From Campanula takesimana (Eukaryota; Streptophyta; Magnoliopsida; Asterales; Campanulaceae), in the NCBI GenBank assembly GCA_026119855.1, contig JAOWBW010001469.1, positions 225,704 to 289,703 on the forward strand: DNA of 64,000 nucleotides. The letters run 5' to 3'. Each line of letters starts with the position of its first letter. Position 1 is the stretch's first letter. The notes under the pieces were generated by a model. It was not told the DNA's origin, searched no databases, and was given only the letters and a program-made list of their open reading frames with translations. This document shows positions 22,514 to 33,658 of this stretch, in pieces. Made by a program: the position numbers and the translations under genes.

Positions 22514-23424
22514 TAATTTAGAGAGTTAAACTTGCGTTTCCGCTTTTGGTGTTCTTTTATTCTGTTTTCTGGGCATTCTGGTAAAAAGGGTTGGAAGCGT
22601 GCGCCTCTGGCTTTCTTGGCCTAAAGCGCGCGCGTCCGACCCCAATTACCAGAATCGCCCGCCTCTCATCTCGTCCTTCAATTCCATGTTTCTGTGCTAA
22701 AAAATTCTATAGGGGAAAGAATTTTTATTTAGGGTCAAGGCAATCCCTTGAACCCACTGATTTGCAGGTACTGCCCAGAATCGGGCGCCTCGGCCTCTCT
22801 TGCTCGGAGGCGCGCGCCTCCCACTCTCACTGCCCAATGCGCGCGCTTTTGGGCGCATTTCCAGAACAGAACAGTGCACAGAACAAAATGATTGACAGGG
22901 TGTGGGCACCGGGCCTTTACAGAACAATTTTTATTTTCTGTTTATTTTATCGGTCACATGGGTGATTCGAATGTTGTAATTATGTGCTTATTTATTTTTC
23001 TTTTCTTTCTTTGAAAAAAAATATATATTTTGTCACTTGGCTTGACCTCACACTACATGCACATGTTTCTATGAATTGCTCACTATCGAGTCGTACAAGT
23101 CCATAACCCCAAACCCGTCGAGGCCCGTCCTAGAGAGTTTCAAGCTCCACCCGACCTTGACTCTCTCGAAGCGGTAAACCTCAACCCGTGGCGTAGTTCA
23201 CGACTACATGCCGGGGGTGACCTTAAGCCTCTCATTAGCCGTACACAAGCCAACACAATTCTAGTTAGGGTCTAACACTCTGTGACTAAATCGGTTTCCA
23301 TGTGTTGAGATTTCCCTAAACTAATGTCTTCAAATCATACATGACAAAGTGGTTATCATGGACGAAATAAAAATCTGTCCCCAAGTGGTTATTATGGATG
23401 AAAAATAAAAATCCATCCCCGCAT
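22514..23424 (+). other. Tat-1 leader with GC-rich dyad cassettes
   Basis: Untranslated leader. It contains at least two cassette blocks (22597-22665 and 22782-22860) including the perfect 16 bp palindrome GGAGGCGCGCGCCTCC (22806-22821). The frame at 22591-22965 is a by-product of this composition, not a protein I would call. Confidence 0.7.
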
Positions 23425-23554
23425 GTATGCTTTACTACAGTGGCCATCTTACCAAGGAATGCTTCCTTCTCCGAAACATCATCCAAGATTTGATCGACAA
23501 TAGTGAATTTACCTTGGGTGAAGAGAAACTCATCAAGGAAGAGGCTCAGATTTG
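23425..23554 (+). pseudogene. Tat-1 gag remnant
   Basis: A short frame reads SGHLTKECFLLRNIIQDLID and continues through EEKLIKEEAQ to a stop. It aligns with the end of the gag zinc knuckle and following helix of Tat/Ogre elements and resembles Tat-2 gag (RDVIQDLID). The first half of the knuckle and the rest of gag are missing. Confidence 0.65.
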
Positions 23555-26500
23555 AAATGGGGCTTCAACAAGAGATCATGCCACAATGAGAACCACAACG
23601 ACAAGGATGACGACAGCAATCTCCGTTTCTCTTTCTCTACCTAGTAATAGGAATAAAAAAAAAAGAGTCAAAAATCCTCTAAAGTGTGCATTAAAGTTTT
23701 CTCTCATCCCGTGTTAAATTTTGAGTCAATTATCAAATTAAAGTCGTTCTTGTCCTCATACACTCTTCCAAGTTGTTCAATTTAATTCTTGGCAAAATGA
23801 TGAAAAGATGTCTAGACAAGTTTTAGAACGAAGGCCATCACTTGAACGCCTAGGGGCTAAACATCGTGAAGAAGGTGATAACATCAAATCCAAGACATCA
23901 AGCGACAAAGAAAGGTGGAGCAACAACCATGGAGAAATCAAGCAATGTTTTCAAAGGGGGATTAATAAAAAATAAAAAAAAAAAGCTAGCTAGGTTGACT
24001 CTTCAAAACAACCTAGGGAAAAGTTAGAGCATAAAAAAAAAATCCCCCTCATTCAAAGAAGTTCACATCAAGATCATCATCATCATTCTCCAACGAAGGA
24101 CGAAGCAAAATCAACAATCATCACAGCGAATGGATTATTCATAAGAACTACGGTGACCTAAGCCTCTACACTGAAGGAACGTAGGCAACCTGCGGGTCCG
24201 GTCTCATGCAAGAAAGAAGATATGTTTAGCCCTAGTGCGTTATGGTGACCGGCCTTCATCTCGAACTTGTGAAGACATCTTTGTACGATTCATTTTCCAA
24301 TGAATTAATCACCTCAAGATTGAACAACTTTCCTAGATTTGGAATTGCTTTGCGTTCTTTATCGAGTCTAGGGGCTTCTTATCTTTCAGCGACACTTCCA
24401 ATTTCTTGCAATCAAATTAGGGCTTTCTTTCTCTTCTCTCTTAATGACTTACTTGCTTTCGTGAGTCGTTCAATAAAAATAAATGGGACCACTTCCCTAG
24501 TAAAGTCAATGTCACTCACCTTTAGTGACAAAAGGTCTCCACTGCAAAATCACATGTCTTATCTCCTCAGCTAGAGTCAATGCACACTTCCTCGTTAATC
24601 GAGTCAAAAAGAAGACGTAAAAGAGATGCCCTTTAGATTGAAAACCCGAAAGGGCGGTCTAGGCAAAAAACAGGGTGCGTCATAAAAAAATGAGAGAGTG
24701 AGAGAGAGAAGGGAAAGAGAAATGGAGATCCCCGGCCTCTAAAAAAGATAAGTTCTACATTAAATCTCCTCAGCAAGTCAATTCACTACCGAGTCAACTT
24801 CGGAATTTCAAAAGGCTCGACAAGATACGGCACAATCAAAGGTTGTCTTGGGTTATTGGCATAAGAGAGATTGTTCTTGCAATGTGCATTTTTGGGGGGC
24901 TCATGTGAAAGAAGGCCCGTTCGAGAATGAGCTCATGATTGATATGGGGTACGAGGTTGCACAAATAGTCCCAGTGATTCAATTGGTTTGGGCAGCAAAT
25001 GGCAACAACGTGTGACTCAGTTTTCAAGCTTCTCCAAGCATTTTCCCCTACAGTATGTCGAAAAGCTTCCCGAGAAATGGATTACCTCTTGCCATGTCCT
25101 CTTATGTTTGTTCCCCCACACGAGGACGAGCATCTTGCTCGATAGATGATGACGCCCTAGGGGCTAGGTGACTCAATAACGAGAGCTTCTTTTTCTTCAT
25201 TTGACAGTTATTGAGCCCTAGGGGCTACGCTCAAGAAAGATATGTGAGACTATCCTCAAAGTCTCTCAAAGGGAATGACAAAAAGCCTTCCTGTCATGAG
25301 TGCCCGTGCCTGTTCCCCCAATCAAGGATAGGCCTTTCTCGTTCTACTTGCAATCAATGGTGGCACTCTAAGGGCTACGCTCGAGTTTGAAAGTCTCTCT
25401 TGGCAAGAAGCAATTCACTTCACCTCCCAACAAGGGCCCTAGCAAAGTCATATGCAACATTGGAAGCTTCCTCAATTAGTTTGGCACCGAAGGTCTCAAG
25501 GGGCTTCGCAACCTACAATCTTTTGGGCTACGGAATTACAGTAATCCGAGCAAAGAGAAATATTGGGGCTTTGCAATTGGAAATATTTTTGGGGGATGAT
25601 ACCCGAGCTATACAATTTGGGGAGTAGTCTTACGGCTCCATGAAAGCGATCAAGCTTCAAGGGTCTCTTAGTACTTCACATCAAAGGTCTTCTAGTTTGA
25701 AAGGAGAGCTCTGATGTTATGAATGAATTTGATGATTCTTATGTTGTGACTTACGACGAGGTTATGAAGAAAGTCTTAGAGAAAAGGAAAAAGATTCAAT
25801 ATGCTAAACTCTATCAAAACAGGGTTATAGCGGGAAATGCCATGGCCAATCCCAATGTTTCTGCAATTCAGCACCCCCTTCTCCGAGATCAAAAGCACAA
25901 GTTGCATCCGCAAGAGTTGCATCCGAAGATCCGTTATTAGTTCAACACAAGAAGACTTAAGCAAGCATATACATTTGGGACCTTATCACACCAAGACCTT
26001 ACTGTCCGCGATCTCGACGGCACCACAAGGCATTACTGCATCTTTTGACATAAGCCCTTCGCCATTTGGGCACTGACCACAATGAGGCCATTCATCTCCC
26101 CAGTAAGAGTAAGAATGAGATCTCTATTATGCGCTCTCAATATAATGCCGAGCCGATTCCAAGATAATTTGGGGCTTTACATCGAAAGGTCTTCACATTC
26201 CACCAGTACATGACATTTGGGGCTTAGCAATCTCTTGAAGCTTGGGGCTTGCTCACATCGACAAAAGGCAATTTATTCAAATGGTCCAAGAGATTATTTA
26301 TCTTGGGGGCTATGCAAGTCACTCAAAGTTTGGCATAAAAGGCATTCTAGGGGCTTTACAATCAGCAACCCCTTGGTATCTCGGCATCAAAAGTCTTTGA
26401 AGCCCCATAATCGACAAATCTCTTGGGGCTAGACATCAATCTTCGTTGGGCACAACAGCGACATCGGAATTCAAGTGAGGCAATCCGGACTTCGACCGAA

Positions 26501-27280
26501 CATGATTTGATCTTGGGTTGGTTTTACAAACACACAATGGTTAAAATGGTTCACCCACGAACTAAAAAAAAAAGATTTTTCTTTTTATTTTTATTTTTCT
26601 TTTTCTTACTTGCGTAAAAGTATGTGTTTCAATTTGCTCCTAGCTTCTTCCCCAGCATTCTCCATCATCCTTGAACTACTCTGTCTGATTCTCTTTAAGG
26701 GATATGTAGGCAGCCTTTTGGCACGACCAACCCATCATCCAGAACGTCATCTCACCGACACTCCATCAAAGTACAAGCGACTCATCTTCATCAAAAGTGT
26801 CGGCATCCTTCATCAAAGCCACGGCATCAGAAATCCATCCCAAATCAAGCGGCCATGGTAAGTGGAGGTATGAACATCATTCATCAAAGCTCTTTTCAAA
26901 TCGCATCACACGCAATTTCTCCATCTTTGCAAAATATCTCTCTCAAGCAATCTCTGCTTTTCAAATCACATTTCACACTACAAGCACAATTTCTCTCACA
27001 ATTTCTACTTCACATCAATCATACATTTCATCGCACAAGCACGTATACCTGCCAAGCAAACACATAACAGGTACCAACACAAAGTCAATAGCATGGGCAA
27101 TTCAGGCATTTCATCCCCAGCAGAAAATGGTCTGCAGTCAATTGTGCCCGCACCCCACGAAAGTCAACTGCAACTCCAAGCAGCATACAGCTTCAAAACA
27201 GCAATTTGGTCCGCGGTGAACCACCGGAATCACCACCTCTTTATCAGCAAAGTCTATTCAACAAATTCACATACATCTCA
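23555..27280 (+). other. Tat-1 internal non-coding region
   Basis: No protease, RT, RNase H or integrase motif in any frame. It contains phrases GTAGGCAACCTGCGGG (24181) and ATGTAGGCAGCC (26703), GGGGCT-containing stretches that recur, and many short frames of no recognisable family. This is typical of the large untranslated regions of Ogre/Tat derivatives. Confidence 0.6.
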
Positions 27281-27645
27281 AGTCCCCTATACGGACTCTA
27301 AATCAGCAGACGGATTCTCGGATCCCGCTAGTCCCCTATACGGACTCTAAATCAGCAGACGGATTCTCGGATCCCGCTAGTCCCCTATACGGACCCTATA
27401 TCAACAGACAGATTCTCGGATCCTGCTAGTCTCCTATACGGACTCTACCTCAGCAGAAGGATTCTCGGATCCCGCTAGTTCCCTATACGGACTCTACATC
27501 AGCAGACGGATTCTCGGATCCCGCTAGTCCCCTATACGGACTCAAAATCAGCAGACGGATTCTCGAATCTTTCTAGTCCCCTATACGGACTCTAAATCAG
27601 CAGACGGATTCTCAGATCTCGCTAGTCCCCTATACGGACTCTAAA
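27281..27645 (+). repeat. 49 bp tandem array near the Tat-1 3' end
   Basis: About 7.4 units of a 49 bp repeat with the core CCCCTATACGGACTCTAAAT and GCAGACGGATTCTCGGATC. The first two units are identical; later ones diverge by a few bases each. Arrays in this position are described for plant Ogre/Tat elements and can seed satellites. Confidence 0.93.
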
Positions 27646-27848
27646 CATTGGCCACGGTGGGCCGATTTCTATCACCGCACCCCTTCTATCAGCAAAAGTC
27701 GCTCACACAGGGAGCGCATCTCTATCTGTCGTAATTTCAATAATTCCTGCTTTTTATCGAGTTTTTATTTTCTTTTGTCGATGTCCTCGGCGGTTGTTTT
27801 ACTTTCGTCGACGCGTTTCGCTTTGCAATCCACGTCGCCGAGGGGCTC

Positions 27849-29111
27849 TGTAGATATCCCGCCTTGGACCTCTCACCCCGATTGCATACATAGTATTTTT
27901 ATTTAACTTATTTTTGTTAATTTCTGTTACTTCGGTTAAGTTCCTAACTGATTCCGTTAGTTTTGGACTAAACTGCATAACAGAATTAACTTTAGAGTCA
28001 TTTCTGTCTTTTTGTCCTTTTCAGCCGCGGGCGCCTCCGACACTGTCAACGGGCCGCGCGCGCGTCTTGCCCCTAAAGAGGGACTCGCGCGCCTCCCATC
28101 TTGGCAGTTACGGATCCCAGTGTTTTTCCCTCCTTTTTCTAGTTCACAAAGACCTATTTTACCTCCAAGTTCATCCTCCTTTATTTTGTAACTCCCAAAT
28201 CCCATATTCTAGCCTTTTTCTTAAAACAAAATATTTTATCTTTATTTTATTTGATTTCTTTTATTTATTATTTGATTTTCTCTTTATTAATTAATCTCTT
28301 CCTATTTTCCTATTGGTTGAAAGACCATTTTTTCCTCTCTTTTTCACCTATAAATACTTCTTCTTTTTACCTTAGAAGGGGGACCTTGAACTTTCTCTCT
28401 ACACAAATTCTATATCATTTTCCCTACACAAATTCTCCCAACAAGAGTTTTACACAACAAAACTCTACACAAATCTCTACACAATAATTTCTCTACAACA
28501 ATACCATCTTCAAGTCAAGGTTTAAAGTCCTCCTTCTTAAGGTACAACTTCACATTTTCTACTTCTTATTTTATTTGTCTAGTCATTGTATGCAATCTCC
28601 ATAAAAAGGAATACAACCAAAAGACCACTTCACCATTGAAGTTTGGTCAAGGATACATTCCAACACTCTAAACTACTTTAGTTTACCACACTTTTCTTAA
28701 TGTAATTGTTAGCATAAATTAGTACAATTCTCCTTTTAATGTAATCTTTAGAATAAATCAATAAATAAAACAATTCTCTTTTACTTCTCTTTTATTTTCC
28801 CTTTTTCTTTCCGTTATAATTGTTAGCACTATTTAATTAATTGAAGGACATTTAGCATTAGAACACCAAAAGTAGCAAGACCCGCGTAAGCGGGGCGGAG
28901 TGGGTGTTTAGGTACTTCCCACTCCGTCACCTAACCCCCGAACCCTTGTCTTCCCGAATCTCTGGTTTTGTACATAAATTAGGCTATTTCTAGGTTTTTC
29001 TTATGTTTCCTCAATAACATAGGTGGCGACTCTACAAATTAAAACAAGTTAGACATCCTAGGATCCTTCCAACGCTCTAGGCAAGTAGTGGGCTCTCCCG
29101 AGGTATCTACA
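27849..29111 (+). repeat. Tat-1 3' LTR
   Basis: Begins TGTAGATATCCCGCC and ends GAGGTATCTACA; TATA at 28349-28356; cassette at 28026-28100. It is close to the 5' LTR, suggesting a fairly recent insertion. Confidence 0.93.
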
Positions 29112-29564
29112 AGTAGGAGGATTTCTTGGTTTGATCTTTCCTTTTTCTACTAGTATGTCAAAGAGCTCTTCTCGAGTAATACCTTCAAGCTTGTCATAGT
29201 GTCTTTCATTCTTCTCTCTTTTGGGAGGGGGAACAGTAGGGCACTTGCTCTTTGCTTGGTTGTTGAAAGTATTGGCGGAAGTCACTTTGTTGTAGCATTC
29301 TCTTTGGGTTCCCAGACTTGCTTGAAGTGTACGAATCTTTCTTTCATAATAATACTTTTTAGATTGGAGATGACCGTGAAGGATTGTGATTTCTTTCTCA
29401 TAGTACTCCCTTTGGGTTTGTAAATGAGTCATGAATTCTCCCTCCATTTTCCGCTTGAAGTCGGTGTATAGGGCAGTGGCGCCTACTTCGACCATTTGAC
29501 TTACTTCCCTTTCTAGTCGGGTCTTGAGATCATGGGCCTCTTGCATAGACTCGGTGTCGGACAT
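29112..29564 (-). pseudogene. Tat-2 gag, N-terminal coiled-coil part
   Basis: ATG at 29562-29564 (MSDTESMQEAHDLKTRLERE). About 150 codons without a stop, rich in Glu, Lys and Gln, with heptad-like helices (HLQTQREYYEKEITILHGHL and similar repeats), suggesting a coiled coil. It ends GITREELFDILVEKGKIKP and PRNPP at the Tat-1 insertion. The downstream knuckle is at 21086-21258. Expected role: particle assembly. The frame has stayed open on both sides of the insertion. Confidence 0.8.
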
Positions 29565-30894
29565 GGCGTTGGAAGATTGGAACGATCTAGTTGCGATTCG
29601 GACGGACCTAGTGGTATAGAGATTACGTTAAACCCAGATTAAGGTCCCAACAAGTCGGCTTTATGAGGTGTAAAGGATTAGGAGTGAGTGTAGGTTGACC
29701 AAACAGGCAAAGCACAGAACTTACACGGAAAGAAGATGATGTCTCGTACGAGGCATCCAGCACAGAACACAAAATTCAGTTTTTTAATCCTAATTTTGGT
29801 CGGACGGAACTTAATCCGTTTTGGGGGTTTCTATCTAATATCCTGGAATAGTGGATTCTGTCACCCTAGAATATGAGCCCCTTGTTTTTCACCTGTATTG
29901 CACTCTCCCAAACGGATAATTTGGGCAAAGGTCCCATATTCTCATCGGAATCCACCATTCAATTTAGCCAAACCTAAGTAATTCCGTAATTGTTTTGCAC
30001 TTTGTTAAACAACGCATTAATGCAATCAAACCTTGTGAATTTTAAGGGACAACCGAAAGGGACATGTTGAAACGTGCGGTCGAAACTAAGCCAAAATGGC
30101 ATCCACAATCCCGCACAGAATAATGAAAGTAGGAAAACGCAAGCTCGGATTTCCGTAGAGAGGTTCTCCATTCTTTCAAAATACCTTGTTCAACATTTTA
30201 CCGGAGGGACATTCGTCATATTCACAAGGGAGGATTATAGATTGTAAAGATGCGTTATCTTGGGCGAAGATTAAAACAACCCTAAGAATCGAACCAACCG
30301 GTCTCGAGGAGTGTCTTATTAGCTAGTATGTATGCATGAGGTTGATGCAAGGCTTACGGATAAGGCTCCCCATGAACACGGTCTAGGAGCGTGTCACGGA
30401 GTGGGTACACCATCTTTGGAGAGAGCGGCGAGGGCCACTCATAGAGTGGGGGTGCTGACCGATATCCGTCCTCCGATTGGGACCCGAGTTTATAGAGTAT
30501 GTAGTGCAATTAATCTACATGTGTGCACGTGTGTGAGAGTTAATTTCTAGATGTCAAGGGAAAAATAGAGATTTTTTTTTTGAAAGCGAGTAAAAGATTT
30601 GACCGGACCAGAGTGGTTGCCTACGTTTCCCTCAATCTTCATAAAAAAAAAAAAAGAGAGAGAGACTCAGGTCAACGTAGTTCGAGTTTGCAAAGATTTT
30701 GGAGAGGAGAAGGAGCACATAAGCACGTAGGAGCACATAGAATAGAGGGATAGAAGTACTCACAGTGCTTGCATTATTACCTATTAATGGGTGCAAAATA
30801 AACTAGGGGATGAGTAAAGTAGTCACCCCTAATTTATGTATTTTTCATACTCCGCTGCAGAAGATGTTAGTGCAAAAACAATACATGTATATGA
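29565..30894 (-). other. Tat-2 leader, part 1
   Basis: Untranslated leader between gag and the Copia-B insertion. It holds one palindrome cassette (29738-29758, core CTCGTACGAG), the phrase GGTTGCCTACGTTTCCCTC (30612), and low-complexity A/GA runs near 30640. The + strand frame at 30332-30550 is not a recognisable protein. Confidence 0.6.
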
Positions 30895-32396
30895 TGTTGG
30901 GTTTCCAAGTAACATGCGCAGCGGAATTTAGCAATTAAAATTTTAAGAAACCCAAAGTCATGGATCTGTTCATATGATTAAATCAAATACAACAAGATGA
31001 ATAGAGGAATAACTAACCCTTGATGGCTATGAATTTTCTCTTGATCTTTGGTGGAGAAACTTGAAGACTTGATCACGATCACAAAGCTTGAACACGAACT
31101 TTGAAGATGATGATTTTCACCCTCTAGCGGTATCCACACTTCGAACGAATATCAAAGGAGCTTCTTTGATCTTGGTTGCTAGACCATATATTATGAAACA
31201 CACTTTCCCAATATAATAAAGAACTATATGGAATTTATTTGTGAATTATTTTGTTCCTCAATCAAGGATATCTTAGAACAAAATAGATTCTCTCTCAAAC
31301 TCTTTGAGACTCACAAAAGCACTTGTTAATATGGTCTGGCCGAATTGGGGTTTTTATACACAATTAAGACCTATTCCAAATAGGAATCTTGTGCCAAAAA
31401 CCTTTCCTAATCGAATTAGGAAATTTCCAGTCGGCATACCGGGCGCCCGCCTGGTACCCCCCGAGCGCCCGCTCATTTGGACAGAAAGTCCAATTCTTTT
31501 CTAGCTTGTTCAGGCGCCCGCCTGGTGCAACCCAAGCGCCCGCTTGGTTGACCAGGAGGCCCAGAACTTTCCAGAAATTCCTTGGAAGTCCTCCGACCCT
31601 AAATGCCAATATAGTCCTTTTATTTAAGATTCGTTCTATTGTGTGTGACCCTCTAGGATTATACTAAGTTGGCAATGGGCTCAAACATGATCCCATAAGA
31701 TATGATTAGGTTCTAGCAAACCGTCATACCTACCCAAATAGTATAACTAGATACAAGTTCGCATTCCTTTAGAATATGTCACAATCCCTTTGTCTACGAT
31801 GTCATTGAACACAAGTCATGGTCAAAGAGTCAACTTGTTTCGTTCAATACTTTCTCGATTCCGAATATGTTGATAATCCAATCAATTATTTTGAGTCCGG
31901 CCGAACATTTCATCAACATCATTCCTACGAGAGGCCCAAGCTTGACATCTCTCCGTGGAGGGACAAATCCATTTAGCTTATTATTCTTCCCAACGGGAAT
32001 CCGATTATGCCAATCATACCCTTTATAACTACCGTGTTAAGGTAGCGTTTGAATATGTCAAACACAATGTTCATCAAGTGGAAGACTATAATAACTTCAT
32101 GTCTAAGGATTCAAATGACATAACTAATATGAGATATATGTATGACATAGACCATGACATAAATCTCATACAGCGGGTCATGTCCAGTACCTTGTTCCAA
32201 ACAAATACCCATAAATCTAACATGATCATCCCATGATCATTTAGCCTTTATACTAGTGCTTAATAAGTACTAGGGACGGGGATTATTATAAGTAAACATG
32301 AACAACAATAATAATCAAAACATCTCTTTATTGATATGAAATAAATGATAACAATTATAACGTTTATTAAACGTGCCTAGGGCACCACTACCAACA
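30895..32396 (-). repeat. Copia-B LTR, left copy (behaves as a solo LTR)
   Basis: On the + strand it runs TGTTGGGTTTCC...CACTACCAACA, 1502 bp. It is flanked on both sides by TATGA (30890-30894 and 32397-32401), exactly as a solo LTR would be, and the DNA on its right is Tat-2 leader rather than Copia internal sequence. TATA-like TGTATAAAAA on the minus strand at 31351-31360. The GC dyad cassette is at 31441-31562. It is nearly identical to 37395-38896. Confidence 0.92.
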
Positions 32397-33545
32397 TATG
32401 ACATAAATCATTATTGCACATATGGGGACAGAGCAAATACAAGCGAAGAAAAATACCTTCTTTTTTTTATTGAAGTCCAGGGACTGATCTGGAATTTCTA
32501 AAAATCTGGGACTGTTCTGGAATATTCTGAAAAACTGGGACTGTTTTTGGAATTTTCTGAAACCCAAGGGTGTTTGGTAGTGTTTAAAGTCCAGTGACCA
32601 GAATGTAATTCTTAAAGTTTTGGTGACCAATTTGATTTTTTTTAATACAACCGCAGCCCCCCTTCTTTCTTTTATATATATATATATATATATTAAGAGA
32701 CCTAATCATGCAATCATGATTCTATAATGACTAACTATGATTGCCCATGATTGGACAATGATAGGTAATCATTATGTGATGATGATTGCATGATTAAAAC
32801 CTTAAATTCTACAAACTTGCAAAGTGTTTGGCAGTTTAAAAAAGAGGTGCCTCGTACGAGGCATCCGATGTCTCGTACTGGACATCTCTTTTTTCCAGAA
32901 CAGAATAGATTCGAAACAGAAACAGTTCGAAAATTCACAGAAAAATTCAGAAAAATCCAATTTTTTGCAGAAAATTAAAACGATTAAAAACACCTAATTT
33001 GTACGCAAATCTAACCCACTTAAATCTGTCCCCATCAGAGTCGCCACTGTTTGCATCCGAGAAAAAAAGATGATCCTCGCTTTACCTTTTTGATTTGAGA
33101 GTCGCCACCATGTTGTTGAACGGAACACGGACCGTGAGATTCTTGAGTTCGGGGGTTAAGTTATGGATTGGGAAGGTCAAGGAGCACCCAATCCACCCAA
33201 TCTAGGATTGGTCTTGCTTAAGTGTTTTTAATCAAATAAAGAATAAACAATTAAAACAAGTAAAGCCAATAATTAATTTCTTAATTATTGGAATGTCGGA
33301 TCATGTGTTTCGAGACCATCTCCATGGATTGGAGAGGCTCTAGGCTGATCCTTTTGATGGGATTACACTACTCTAAAACAAAGAAGGAGATGCGAAATAG
33401 AGATTAAAAGCGTAGGAGTTTACCTAATGCGTTCTTGAGATTGCAATTGATGGCCTTGACTAAGGCCTTGATGATCCAAGAGTTTTATGATGACTTTGGC
33501 TTGAAAAGATGGATTTTTGGTGGTGTTTTGGTGTGAGGGAAGAAG
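32397..33545 (-). repeat. Duplicated Tat-2 flank (leader, PBS, LTR piece)
   Basis: This 1.15 kb segment is almost identical to 38897 to about 40042. It contains the end of the Tat-2 leader with a palindrome pair (32848-32886), a TA microsatellite (about 32672-32694), the Tat-2 PBS (33026-33047) and the first 498 bp (+ orientation) of its LTR from 33048. It then switches abruptly into Copia-B coding sequence. Confidence 0.9.
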
Positions 33546-33658
33546 ACATCAAAACACCTACTAGATCTGCGAGATGCTTGTGTATTTTGAACAGGTTCCA
33601 CAACTCCTTGTGGTTCTTGTTCTTGTTCCACTATTGGTTCACTGTTATTTTCTGGGTC

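Larger units (their letters stand above)
21259..29111 (+). mobile_element. Tat-1: full-length Tat/Ogre-like non-autonomous LTR element
   Basis: LTRs are 21259-22494 and 27849-29111, TSD AGTAG is perfect (21254-21258 and 29112-29116), the PBS is at 22496 and the PPT ends GAGGGGCTC before 27849. The 5.35 kb interior holds only a gag remnant and no pol. Near the 3' end it has a 49 bp tandem array, a known feature of Ogre/Tat elements. It inserted into the gag of the related Tat-2. Confidence 0.93.

Noticed and set aside
26797..27219. 140-codon frame before the 49 bp array
   Set aside because: It lies in Tat-1 untranslated DNA, has no recognisable domain, and overlapping frames of similar length exist on the same strand.
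27281..27645. CRISPR-like regular repeats
   Set aside because: Units are contiguous 49 bp tandem copies without unique spacers, in a plant LTR element.
31304..31667. Overlapping frames in the Copia-B LTR, duplicated at 37804-38167
   Set aside because: The duplication is explained by LTR identity, not by protein conservation; frames exist on both strands over the GC-rich cassettes.
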